Assembly: GCA_964017145.1 (NCBI GenBank)
Contig: OZ024849.1
Coordinates: forward strand, 3,286,001 to 3,350,000
Source of the DNA: Agrocybe praecox
Lineage: Eukaryota; Basidiomycota; Agaricomycetes; Agaricales; Agrocybaceae
Direction of reading: 5' to 3'
DNA length: 64,000 nt
In this document: positions 44,121 through 58,137 of the stretch, piece by piece
Numbering within the stretch: position 1 is the first letter of the stretch
How the letters are laid out: every line of letters begins with the position of its first letter
Translations under genes and position numbers: made by a program
The notes under the pieces: generated by a model
What the model was told of the DNA's origin: nothing
What the model saw: only the letters and a program-made list of their open reading frames with translations
Database searches by the model: none

Positions 44121-44817
44121 TCAACAGAAGCCAGTATCATAATCGACCCCTTTCGGTTTCTCTTCCTCCTTCTCTCCCCATCCCAAGCCTTTCTTGCCTC
44201 TCCCTTTGAATCCCCACCCAATCTGCCTGGCCATTGCAATTTTGACTCCGAGTTCTTCCGCAATGTCCCAAACCAATCCTGGGTTTTTCTGGAATTGCCT
44301 CCCGACGAAAACGACATCGGCCTTCCCTGTTTCCAAAACTTCATACGCGTCCGTCGCCACGTGAAGTCCACCAACGGCAGAGACTAGCAAAGTCGTGTCG
44401 GATGGCAATGATGCTTTGATGGCCGCGGCAAATCCGACTTGGCATTGTGGCCCAGGGCGGATTTTTTTAGCGAGAATCGATTCCTCCCGCTGAGACGTCA
44501 AGTAGATCAACGCCAACACTAGCGAGAAGAGGTGCTAGGGGGATAGAGTCTTCACTTTGCCAAGAAGGAAGAGGAGAGAGGAGTTCGAGCCATTCTGTAG
44601 CGGATATCCTACAGAATCCCGTCAGTAATTGGGTAGGTAACAAGGAATTTACTTGGGAAATAACGTCGAAGCTCACCTGACAAACAATGGTGTGTCCTTC
44701 GGAATAACCCTCCTCACAGACAACGACTTCCAGCAACAATTGTGTCCTGTTCTCAAAGCTCTCGCCCCTGTCTCCTTGATATGAGTCTTGGTCAATTCCT
44801 TTGGAGTAGGGCTCCAA
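44121..44817 (-). pseudogene. Old-yellow-enzyme-type oxidoreductase, 3' half O3
   Basis: The longest OYE remnant. It reads YSKGIDQDSYQGDRGESFEN then RTQLLLEVV, an intron of about 67 bases, then RISATEWLE, DLLDVSAGG, PGPQCQVGFAAAIKASLPS, LLVSAVGG, KADVVFVGRQFQKNPGLVW and ARQIGWGF. Known OYE features are visible: the GSFENR-type segment and the C-terminal FMN phosphate loop G-R-Q-F. At least two frame breaks occur, one before the intron and one at the A-run after GGIDSR. The 5' side ends where A5 begins (44,817/44,818), at a short shared GGAG(C)CC sequence. Confidence 0.8.
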
Positions 44818-46319
44818 TATAAGCCAAGAGGAAGATTAAATACAACAGATTTACCTAATCAGAGTTAACCACATGGGGATGTTACTGACATCTTCGCTGT
44901 CGTCCTCATCATCACCGGCGAGCAGCGCTACAAAGGTACCAACAACAATGATGGGTACAGGAAGTGCAGTAACTAAAATCGACGTGATACGCCATAACCA
45001 AAGCTCCGTAAACGAAGAAAACGAGGAAAACCACGCAATGCAATGGATTGAACCAAAACCTATGCCAACCACGATGGTGATGATGTAGCTTATGTACTCA
45101 CTCTCGGATTTGGGGCAATAAAATGTCGGTACTCGTGTGGGGTGCTTTTTGTTCAACTTTATACAAGTCAATGTATCAATGATTGAGAGGCTGAATTCTA
45201 GGAGAGGTTTGCAGAGTATATAAAGGACAGCCACGATGCCCCCAGGAACGCTAATGAGGGCAAGGAATATGGCGAGGAATGTGGCGAGGAATGTGGTGAT
45301 GATGGTATCTGTCCACATTTGTTGGTTTGACTTGGACGAATTAGCAGAACTTCGAACCAGTGAGGCACTGTCGTGTTGGTTGCTGCTGCGGGTGGATTGG
45401 GAATTCTTCCCAGATTCTAGCGGCAGGAGCTGCATCTCTATATCCTGGGGACTTGAAACGAGCGGCTGATCTTCTGGAGTGAAAATAGGCCGTGCATCCG
45501 CGTTTTCTTGGGATTCCAAACGCTCTACTTGGTCTGTAGATTCGTGGGGACCTGCGCCATCTGTGATTGGTACGCCGTCTGCGGTAGGCGTGCCATCGGC
45601 TGTCGGTGTGCTATCGGCGGCCGAAAAATCATCGGGAGGGCTGAAAACGCTAGAGTTACAGCCTCCAGCTCCGTCAACACCATGTGTTCAGCTCCGCGAG
45701 CAACAACTTGCGCGATGAACCAACAAGTCTGGAGGACGACGACTCCTTTCGAGAAGTAGTCACCTTTGCTTTTATCCTTAATCTCCTCTTCTGTGATGAT
45801 GGGCCAATCGACCTTCCCTTCTGCCTCCAGGTTCTCCAGTTCGAAGATGTCCAGGGTTCGTACGAGCTTGCCGTTTCCGTACAACGAAAATCCGCCCATG
45901 ATGACGAAGAATGCATGTGTTTTGGTCCATCCTCGAGCTAGCTAGATATTTAGGTACCATTTATGCTGGGTGGCGACTGTAAACACACCTTTATGTCTTC
46001 TATAAATTTCTCTTGACGCAATGTACTGCCTTGCGGTCCACGTAATGACAAACTCGGGTGCTATCAATAAGTTTAACATGATGGCTAGACGTCGTCCAAG
46101 AACTTCCAGGGCGCTATCATTGGGAGCCAGGATGTTGGGATGCACAGTTATCCATGTGCAGGCCAATATTCTTGCGAAGCATCCAGAAACAATACTCCAG
46201 AATGATCTGATATTGGATGAATCTGCTGAGGCTTGCCGTACGTCCAAGTCAGATACTGACGCAATTGCCGGTTGTACATATCTGAGCAGGAAGCAGAGGA
46301 TTATCATGGACAAGCCCAC
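44818..46319 (-). pseudogene. Family A membrane protein, copy A5 (multiply broken)
   Basis: Four defects are visible against A2. The start codon reads GTG (46,319-46,317) where others have ATG. A deletion near 45,620-45,640 removes the LWWNKPLDVG region and shifts the frame. A stop/frame break follows near SNIPMWLTLI (44,851). The C-terminal FCLLVLPL block is missing because the gene is cut at LAYIGA, where O3 follows. The linker repeat (TPTADGTP) and the 12-base-derived membrane segment are still readable. Confidence 0.85.
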
Positions 46320-46590
46320 GATGATGGTGCTTTAGCAGAATGGACATAATGATAGACGTTCATAAACGAGTTTAGAGTGAGGTGCAGTAACCTGCACTTT
46401 GAAGTTTGCAGCCCTTTTGTCGGCGGTCGCGCTGCATCACGCTTCGATACCTGCAAATTTTGTTCTCACGACCACCAAATAGCTGTGACTGGGTCCGACT
46501 AGCGCCCGGCTTTGCCTTTTACTGAGCGTAAACCCGAACATTTTCTAGCCAACATTTGGCACAGATGGCTATCTGAACACGTCCTTTTTC

Positions 46591-47977
46591 ATGTTATTGA
46601 ATGACCTCCTACCCATCTTTCGCTACGCAATCCATAGATCCTCAACACTAAGGACACTTCAACGTGTGCGATTACTTCGTTCAACTTCCAACTTCGGTAC
46701 ATCCCCTATCGCAATGGGCAAGAAAAAGTCGTCAACACCAGGAGAGGAGAACCTGCTCCTACCGGAATCACCCTCGAAACTATCGATAGTTGATACGCAC
46801 ACACATGTGGCATCAACATTCGAGTTTTATCAGCATCGATACAAGGAAGGCAAGCACGAGAACGTGTTTGATTTCGTCAAGGCGATGTATGAAGGAAGAA
46901 ATGTGGAAGCCGTTGTGGACGTATGGTGCGAGGCTCCTGTGCGCAAATCGTGGAAGGAGTTTGCGGACGCTGCCACGGACAAAGAGAAATGGGGAGGTTT
47001 GGAATACTGGTTCGTCATGGGTGCGTTCGTAACCCTGCCAATGGAATTGGCATCTGAATATTATTTTAGGAGTTCATCCGTGAGTCGTTGTTACTCGATG
47101 ATGAAAGAAGGGAAAGGCTTATCGCCAACCACAGACACGACGCGAAATCATACACCGATGAAGTGGAAAATGACATGTATGTCACCCCGCTCGCTTCACG
47201 CAGTACTCATTGACCTTTCCAACAGTATAGAGGCCATGAAACACCCACGATGTGTTGGCTGGGGTGAAATGGGACTTGACTATCATTACGACAATTCCCC
47301 TCGCGAAATTCAACAAGCAGTATTTGCTCGTCAACTCAGACAGGCAGTCAGGCTCGGTAAATCGCTTACGATCCATACACGAGAAGCAGACGATGATACC
47401 GAGAGAATACTAAAGGCTGAAGTTCCTACAGACCACAAAGTACGTTTCTCGTCATTATCTCTATCAAATTTATTCAACGCTTCATAGATTCATATACACT
47501 GTTTCACCGATTCCCCAGGATTCGCACAGAGACTACTAGACCATTTTCCCAATCTCTATATCGGTATCACAGGTACGTTTCTCCCCACATTCAAGGTTTC
47601 TATTCAACTTATTGCGATCCACAGGCGTGATAACATACGCCACGAACCAGGACACGTCCACCGTGATCCGGAATATGGTATCTCCAGGGACCGCAAGCCC
47701 GCCAGAATCGATTCTGCGAATATTGCTGGAAACGGACGCGCCATACATGGTCCCTGCGAACTTGTACGATGACTTGCCCGCGATTAAAGGCAAGAAACTC
47801 CCCGTTTGCCATAGTGCGATGGTCCCTTGGACAGCCAAGTTTGTCGCGGATTTGGCCAACGGTGTGAACCCAGATGTCAACACAACGGTTTCGGGAGGAG
47901 ATGACACAGCAATTTGGACCGCCGACCTCGTCATGAAAATAGCTAGAGACAATGCTCGGAAGGTATATGGAATTTAG
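46591..47977 (+). CDS. TatD-type Mg-dependent metallohydrolase / DNase, copy T5 (intact)
   Basis: Five exons, 46,591-47,028, 47,070-47,176, 47,226-47,439, 47,488-47,572 and 47,625-47,977, give 398 residues in one frame. From ATG 46,591 there is an arginine-rich, acid-poor leader (RSSTLRTLQRVRLLRST) that could target mitochondria; a second start, MGKKKSS at 46,714, gives 357 residues. The metal-site residues expected of TatD amidohydrolases are all present: HTH, the Glu of GWGEMGLDY, His of LTIHTREA, His of IHCFTDS and Asp of LLETDAPY. TatD enzymes are metal-dependent 3'-5' exonucleases linked to DNA repair or degradation; that is family knowledge. A6 lies downstream on the same strand, and A5 is divergent upstream. 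Confidence 0.88.
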
Positions 47978-48855
47978 AAGCTTTGGGCGATGACCATTTT
48001 GATACTACAGTAATAGAGGTGGTTAGTCGTCTTACAACTGGCACCAGTGCTGAGAATGCTGAATCTTTACCCAGTATGCCCTGACTCGATCATTGCATGT
48101 AAATTGTTTGTAAAATACCGTCAATTCATGTTCCAGAGGCCAGCATGCACCCATCATTTGACCCCCAGAGAAAGAATACGAATCCCCGCCAAGTCTATCA
48201 GGCTCGTCCATTACTCGTCTGCCTACCAGTAATAAGGCCTTTCATCTGACCTATGGAACGCCTCGGAAATATTTGTCGGTTCCATAGTTACAACATGAAT
48301 CTCAAGTCAAAGCTTTTCATTTTCACCAATACGGTCGTACACGGTCAAGACGCTGGTTCAGCTGCAGGACGCGATTCGCGAATCGATATTCTACACGTAT
48401 GCTGAGGTCGGTTTCTTATTTAAAAAAAGCCGAAGGCCTCAAAGCTCAACTTCTTTTACAATTACATGCACCTTATCCGATTTTATTAGCTTTCCTGATC
48501 TGCACGTGATGAGTCGCGTCGCGTCCCTGTTTATCTATTTTTAGTCAATGCAAGCACATCCAATCCGGAGAGAAAGACATCTTGATACCGTTCATATGAC
48601 TTCGTCAACTGTTTAAAGCATATAAAGATCCATTAACTCCTATGACATACTCAAAATCCTACTTACTTGCAACGCAAGATTAAATTTGCTCTGTTTTTCC
48701 CCCCAATTTCGCACCTTAACTTTACGCGAGGTGCGTGATCGCGGGATTCGACAGCTCGGCACCTATAGTGGCCGGTGGCAAGTTTCCTGCGCGTGCGGTT
48801 TGAACTCGTGTATGAACATTTATCATTATGTCCACTCTGCTAAAGCACCATCATC
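47978..48855. other. Intergenic between T5 and A6
   Basis: No supported gene. It ends with the A6 upstream flank, which resembles those of A2, A4 and A5 around the start codon (TATGTCCACTCTGCTAAAG). Confidence 0.5.
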
Positions 48856-50712
48856 ATGGCCTTGTCCATGCTAATCGTCTCCTTCCTGCTCAGATATGTA
48901 CAACCCGCAATTGCATCAGCATCTGATTTGGACGTACGGCAAGCCTCAGCGGACTCATCAAATAGCAGATCACTCTGGACTATCATTTCTGGATGCTTCG
49001 CAACAATATTGGCTTGTACATGGATATCTGTACACTCTAACATCCCGGCTCCCAATGATAGCGCCCTGGAAGTTCTTGGACGACGTCTAGCCATCATGTT
49101 AAACTTATTGATAGCACCCGAGTTTGTCATTACGTGGACCGCAAGGCAGTACATTGCGTCAAGAGAAATTTATAGAAGACATAAAGGTGTGTTTACAGTC
49201 GCCACCCAGCATAAGTGGTAGCTAATTATCTAACTAGCTCGAGGATGGACCAAAACACATGCGTTCTTCGTCATCATGGGTGGATTTTCATTATACGAAA
49301 ATGGCAAGCTCGTACGAACCCTGGACATCTTAGAACTGGAGAAGCTCGAGGAAGAAGGGAAGGTCGATTGGCCCATCATCACAGAAGAGGAGATTAAGGA
49401 TAAAAGCAAAGGTGACTACTTCTCGAAAGGAGTCGTCGTCCTCCAGACTTGTTGGTTCATCGCGCAAGTTATTGCTCGCGGAGCTGAACATATGATGGTG
49501 ACGGAGGTAGAGGTTGTAACTCTAGCGTTTTCAGCCCTCACGATGATTATCTACTTTCTATGGTGGAATAAACCTCTGGACGTCGGTGTGTCGGTACCCG
49601 TTCACTTGAAAGATGGTTTCTCGATACCTTCGGAGGTGGCCTCAACAACCGCAGATGATACACCGGCCATAGATAATACACTCGCCGCCGATAGCACACC
49701 GACTGCAGATGGCCCACCGACTGCAGATGAGACACCGACTGCAGATGGCACGCCTGCCCCAGATGGAACACCGACCACAGAAGGCATACCGACCACAGAT
49801 GACCCACTGGCAGCTCCCCACGATTCCACAGACCAAGTAGAGCGTCTGGATTCCCAAGAGGACGATGATGCACGGCCTATTTTTTGCCCAGAAGATCAAC
49901 CGCTCGTGTCAAGTCCCCAGGATATAGAAATGCAGCCTCTGCCGCTAGAATCTAGGAAGCATTCCCAATCCACCCGCAGCAGCAGCCAACATGACAGTGT
50001 GTCGATCCGCAGTGCTGCTAAATCGTCGAAGTCGGTAGACGCTGTAGAAGAATATACATATCGACAGATGTGGACAGATACTATCGAGGTATTTCGTGAC
50101 ATCTTCAAAAAGCACAACTTCATCGTCGCTATTTTCCTCACCATTATCGGCGTCCTCGTGGGCATCGTTGCATTCGCCTTCTATTTACTCTGGAAACCTC
50201 TCCAAGAATTCGTGGTGGCAATTAGCGATATGATGGCTTGTAAAAAGTTGAACAAAAAACACCCCACACGAGTACCAACGTTCTACTGCCCCAAATCGGA
50301 GGGCGAGGACACAATCTACGTCATAGCCATCGGGGTTGGTATAGTTTTTGGCTCAATTCACTGTATTGCGTGGTCTTTCCCGTTCCCTTCCTTCACCGAG
50401 CTTTGGTTATGGCGTATCACGTCTATTCTAATTACTGTAGCCCCTATGACCGTCCTTGTTGTTTTTGGTTTCGTGTCTATTCTGCTGAAAGGTGATGATG
50501 ACGACGACAGCGAAAACGTCAGCAACATCGCCGTGTGGGTGACTATGATTGGGATGATGTTTGCTATTATATTACTTGTCGTCCTCGTCTTGGCTTATAT
50601 TGGAGCCAGATTCTGTTTACTTGTGCTCCCTCTCTATGCACTTCGGGCATTACCAGAAGGAGCATACGACGACGTAGATTGGACAGTTTTCCTACCTCAT
50701 ATTCATATATAA
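48856..50712 (+). CDS. Family A multi-pass membrane protein, copy A6 (intact)
   Basis: Exons 48,856-49,186 and 49,244-50,712 with a 57-base intron give 599 residues. Exon 1: MALSMLIVSFLLRYVQPAIA (signal-like), then a membrane segment near LWTIISGCFATILACTW and SVHSNIPAPND. Exon 2: GWTKTHAFFVIMGGFSLYE, WPIITEEEI, LQTCWFIAQVIARGAEH and LWWNKPLDVGVSVPVH. A linker follows with about seven TADGTP-like hexapeptides (49,650-49,800). Then come membrane segments without the 12-base repeat (FIVAIFLTIIGVLVG), RVPTFYCPKSEG and FCLLVLPLYALRALPEG to PHIHI. The Met of MGGFSLYE is a tempting start but lies inside exon 2. Likely a secretory-pathway membrane protein; function unknown. Confidence 0.82.
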
Positions 50713-51269
50713 TTTTTTCCGTTAGTGCGTTGTGATCTCGTACCTCCGTGTAGTCTATCATCTCTGACTTTTGTATTGCGTCTATTTAATTTATCAGATT
50801 CATCATTGGTTTCTCCAAATATTACTAATTCTTTTTCCATCAGCGTTTTCAACTCTGGCCAGGATCGCACAGCGGGAAAGTACCCCTCGTCGTCTCTAAA
50901 TTTGTGTAGGAGCTTGTCAATTTGTAGTTTGGCTTCTCCCACATCGGGAAATTTCACATAAATAAATTTATTGTATCTTTTTCTAGAAGCTTATAGAGAC
51001 GTTCGTCATATCATGGGCGATTTATCGTCGTCAGGGTTGTGCATTGGCACCCCGGATTAGTTATGAACAGTGCCAGACTGCCTGCTTCCATTCTCTGGGT
51101 TCAAGTGCTCCTTATGATGCTGTGAGAGGTTCAGAATGGTCTTAACTAACCAAAAAAAAAAACGGATAATCAATTGGTCATATAAGAATGCTACATTTCT
51201 CCTGCTGGAGTAAATATACTATCCTAGATATATAGAGGAAACACCCTCAAAATCACGCTAATTATTGTG
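50713..51269. other. A6 3' flank, end of duplicated DNA, and a possible coding fragment
   Basis: To about 50,790 the sequence matches the 3' flanks of A2-A4 (CTCGTACCTCCGTGTAG). Beyond that the match stops. On the minus strand about 50,790-50,990 reads FIYVKFPDVGEAKLQIDKL, FRDDEGYFPAVRSWPELKTL and FGETNDESDKLN after an acceptor-like cttctag. It looks like the end of a truncated gene with no family that I recognise. The rest is empty. Confidence 0.35.
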
Positions 51270-53073
51270 TCAGTATCCAAAGTATAGTATCAAAATAGGC
51301 GCTAAAACTTGACTCACCTTGAGAGCGATGATCCTTTCCTCTTCCATCAGTATACCGTCATATCTATATTCTGGAAAGCCCACCAGAACAGTCTCGCTAA
51401 ATGGTAAACTCCCACGAATGGGATACCGAAAAATATCTTGGACACCGAGGAGAACGTTCTCTGCTTTGTCAGAATTATATGACCTTTGCCGTGGAAATTC
51501 AGCCATTCGTGCTGATTCCGTGCCGACTACTCGCACGGAAAGAGAGGCATTGTATCCATCTATCCGATTGGCCATGTCCCTTACACGAGCGGGATTAAAA
51601 TCTAACACGTGGATGGTGTTCCGTGGTCCCATATCTTCCTCGTCATCGGGAATATCAGACACGCCTTGGTACCCAGGAGGATTTTTGAGTAACAGAAGTC
51701 GTTGGCCGAAGTGATTAGGAACATAGTCCGTACAAGTCCGTTCAGTCTCAAACCATCGCGTTTCAGGAGGTCCCCATGTGTCGTAAGATCGAGCAATTGA
51801 GCCAGAAAGAAAGGATTCTTCAGACTGGGCTGTTCTCCAGCCGATGATATCTAGAAGAGCGTATCGGTGGATAACCATTATGAAGTATCGCGAAGGGGGT
51901 TCGATATCGTCGTCGGTTCCATTGAAGTATTCAAACGTGAATGCTAGAATCGCGTTCATAGGATCTTCGAAGTAAGGACGATTAGGGTCGGGTCGCGATG
52001 TCGGACCGGGTTGAATCCGACATTTGGCTTCGCAGAAAACATATTCTGAGAGGAATTCGGGAAGATCAAGGGAGTAGAAGTGGTGAACTGGTTTCTGGTT
52101 CTCGGGGATAAGATAGAAATCGATATTGTTGGTCAAAACATTGGGATTGACAAGGATGTTTTCCCGTATAAATACAACATCGCTGTTGTGAGCCGGCAGT
52201 GGATCCTAGAGCATCACTATATGATTAAATAAATTACCTGAAGATTGTAATAATCTCACTGTTTTTCTGTCCCCAGTTTGCCAGTCGAAAATGAAGAGTC
52301 CCCCGAGGTCTTCAGCTGTTGCTACAACAGCTAGATGTCGACCACATATGTCTATACATACGTAGTCAAGTTGAGCATCGTCCGTAGCTCTGAAGAGATC
52401 TAACGGTGGATATTTTACAGTCGCCTCTCCACTTTCTGGATGCTGTGGAATTCGCGTTAATTCGACCGCTACTCGACTCGTGCTAGGCCCATCGTCCGTC
52501 CTTTATATAGCGTACAAATTATCAATTTCTCATGTGAAAGATGGATTGTACTAACAGGATTACTCACAATACAATGCAAGCTATCATAAAATCTCCGCTG
52601 TCCATTATGGTAGGTTTGAAATCAGCGATGCTCTTTCCTGGAAGAAAATTTCCCATGATGTTCGGAATAATAAGTGCTTCACGATTAGGTCCTGGTAAGC
52701 GAACGTAGTGGAATCCACGCGTTTGGCCGTCTTCATCTTGTTCCGAGAATATGAGAATTCCCGGTGCAAGCTCATATAGCATCGGTGGCCCTGACGGGAA
52801 AGGAATGTCCTGAACGGATTTCAAATCTAAAGATGCCCACGCAAGCTCTCTTTCTCGTAGCATCTGTAATCGACTCAGGAGAGGTATTGTACATTGGGGA
52901 TTATCTTTCAGGCCAGCCTTCTGAAGCTCTATCAGATAATTTAATGCCGGTGATTCCGAAATAACGTCCAAGAAAGTACGGCAAGTCCTCTGGCATGCGA
53001 AGATGTCTGGAAAGTAGAGATTAGAGAATATTTCGATGTGAAGTTCTGTAGGTAGTTTCAAAATATGGGTCAT
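51270..53073 (-). CDS. F-box protein of the agaricomycete type
   Basis: Three exons, 53,073-52,568, 52,500-52,260 and 52,205-51,270, give one frame of about 560 residues. The F-box is at the N-terminus: HILKLPTELHIEIFSNLYF and CQRTCRTFLDVIS (about residues 1-45). The remainder has no motif repeats that I can name but follows the usual mushroom pattern, with DYVCIDICGRHLAVV, HVLDFNPARV, and a C-terminal YDGILMEEERIIAL stretch. F-box proteins recruit substrates to SCF ubiquitin ligases. A further intron after IIALK (gtgagt) is possible, which would replace the last residues. ATG 53,073 is chosen because the F-box follows directly; the frame is open further upstream. Confidence 0.75.
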
Positions 53074-53447
53074 AGGGAATCGAGAGTCAGAGAAAGAGCA
53101 AGAATTGTGAAAGAGGACGTTTATCTTGCTACCGGGATCACTGAAACCACGTGTTAGAAACACAATTGGCGGAGGCTCAGGAAAGTTTCAATCTTGTGCA
53201 GAATCAATCCCGACCAAGGCCGATAGAGTACACCCCACAAAAAGGTCGCACTACAGGATACACTCGAATATCTAGACTCTGAAGAATATCTCGTAAATGA
53301 TACTTTCATATTTTAAATTTACTTGGTACAACGTGAATGATAAGATGATGCAGCAACGGCTATAGATAAGATAAGATGTAGCACCGACTATCGATCAAAT
53401 TTTTTTTCCAGTTCCGAACATCTGATCCTCCTTGTACATTTACCATC

Positions 53448-55981
<2,534 letters not shown>

Positions 55982-56169
55982 GCCGATGGAAGAGAAGCTA
56001 AATCTAAATCTTATCACATATGTCATTCAAAACCAAAATGTATTTTGCCAGAGTGCAGTAGAAATATGAGAAACTCCACTTTTATCTGTTTTTGATTCGA
56101 CAGCTGGTTTTTGGTATCGTTCCCCGTTGAATAGAAATAATTTTAAATAAATAGGTACAGCCTGGCCCT

Positions 56170-57486
56170 CTATACTTGCGGAAGAGAGTACGCTGTGTGT
56201 CTTTGACTAGATGCAGATGGCGGAAACGTCGATGGGTCGCTTGGATCCTGTCAGTACAAAAAAAAATCAAAACTTTTGAAACGTCTCAACAGGAAAATGA
56301 TGCACTGACGTAATACTTCAAAGGTGCATAGTGGTGTGGTATCTGGCTGACATTGTAGCTTTCTACAGGTGTTGGTGGAGTAACCACTGGTGGTTCGAGA
56401 GGTTCATCGAAGAAGGGTCCAGCGAGTGTGTTTTTCTTCTTCTTTCTCTGCACGACAAAATAACTGCACAGCCCGATGACTATCGCAAGGCCGACAACTC
56501 CTCCGACAACTCCTCCTGCTATGGCTCCAACGTCTGAGTGCTTTGCGCCACTACCGGCACCAGTAGTAGCAGAGGTAGGCAATGAAGGTCCGCTGACTTC
56601 TGGTCCACCTATGAGTTGAATTTAGAAAGTTAGTCGATATGGCGGTGTCGGTATCATGTTCGAAGAAATTATTTCACCTGCGGTTTCGGCCAAACTGACA
56701 TTAAATAGATTTGTTGCCTGTACAGAAAGTTCGTTAGATGTAATAAACCAGAGTAATGGTTTCACGCACCGTGACATCGAGATAGGCATAATGCGGGATG
56801 TCAACACCAGCAGGTATAGGGGTTGTATAACTGTTTTTTTTTTTTAGAAAAAGGAGGGTTTGAATTGCATCCCAGAATCTTGAGTATTAATAATAATAAA
56901 AACTCTTACCCTCCTACTACAACCTTTGTACAATTTGCACTGAAGGTCGTCCATCTATCGAAAGCGGTCAGATTTGAAGAGCGTAATGGAAGGAGGCGAT
57001 TGACTGTAAAATATGATGATTCTGACAAATGGCACAAGCACTTAATAGCGAGTAAACAACGGTGTTGCAAGTACAGATAACATCCTTCCCCGCTATCGGT
57101 CCGCCGTATGTATGATTGATATCCTGATCCAAAGGGGGGACTGGAAAAGCTGGAATGATAATGAACAAGTGAGCTGCCGATGGCACTTTGTCTTGAAGGA
57201 AGTATGGGTAAGTACTGACGGGTACCGCCATCACAAGGGGCAATTAGAGACGATGCAATGCTGCAGGGACTTTGACCCAAATCATTAAAACTCTGTATAC
57301 GCAGATGTCAATATCAGCTTTCAATCTTTAAACACATGAAAGAAAACGTACCCAGTCAAATCCAGGCTGACACGTTGCGAGCGGAAGTTGAGCTGTGGCG
57401 TAATAAGCTAGGAGGGTCAATAGGCAGACTATCTCCAGAGCAGCAATCATCGTAAAGGTGGGAAAGGGAAACCGGCAGTTTCGCAT
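56170..57486 (-). CDS. Secreted/single-pass membrane protein with cysteine-rich ectodomain
   Basis: About eight small exons. N-terminus: a signal peptide around IAALEIVCLLTLLAYYATA, then CQPGFDW, SFNDLGQSPCSIASSL, a GGPIAGKDVICTCNTVVYS segment with LLSACAIC, WTTFSANCT, PAGVDIPHYAYLDV and NLFNVSLAET. A Gly/Val-rich membrane helix (GAIAGGVVGGVVGLAIV) follows with a KKKK stop-transfer and a short cytoplasmic tail ending YDPSDPSTFPPS and YSLPQV (stop 56,172-56,170). This order (DQSPC-like, TCxSVxYSLLSACxxCQ, one helix, DPSDPxTFP) is a common uncharacterised basidiomycete surface-protein type. One internal boundary (near 57,015) is uncertain. Start at 57,486 or a second ATG 36 bases inside. Confidence 0.65.
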
Positions 57487-58137
57487 GCCCTATGGTCTTT
57501 ATCGAGCCCGCTTGGTTCTAATACAGAAGCACTGCACTGTCAGAGACTTCCACAGCTTCCATAGCAGGTGACATACAATTATGCGACATGACATATTTTA
57601 AAATATCTCGAAGTGACCGGTGGAAAGGCGGCCAAGCTGACTGTTGCGGCATGTCGAGCTTTTCCAGGCGTCTATGAATGAAGCAAAAATACCAACGAAT
57701 CAGGCATGACGAATAGTTGCGCTTTGATGTTATAAAAACTATCTTGAGCTTGAGTGACGATTGAATTGCAACATGATTGTTCCTAACCTGCTGAACCGTG
57801 TGCTACTCCTTCCTCTAGGACGTATATTGTATAAGACCGATGGCGATGGAAAAGGCTGGAGGTTACACCGCCTGGAGGGCATCTGGTTCTTACGTGATTG
57901 TCAATGCAGGAATAGCCGAGCACATGGCGAATGTTCGCAGCAGGCGATAATAGGGGGGATCATCATACTAAGTCAATGATTTAGAGTAAATGATTGAAAG
58001 ATTCAATTTTCCACGAGAGTTTACCCCGCGTCGTGAGGATTTCAACGGTTTCTAGAAATACACATAGGGGATCAGTTAACGTCAACCAGCAAAAGCACAG
58101 CAGCAGCAGAATCTGGATAATAATGATAGAAAAGGAA
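57487..58137. other. Intergenic, nothing supported
   Basis: Lies between the 5' end of the membrane protein gene and the 3' end of the second F-box gene. No conserved reading frame or RNA gene seen. Confidence 0.5.

Noticed and set aside
49547..49873. Minus-strand frames opposite the A6 linker
   Set aside because: They are products of the 18-base repeat read on the other strand; they have no start context or independent conservation.
49276..50712. Starting family A proteins at MGGFSLYE
   Set aside because: In the intact copies an upstream 331-base exon with signal peptide joins in frame through a clean 57-base intron, and the linking GWTKTHAFF codons are conserved before this Met.
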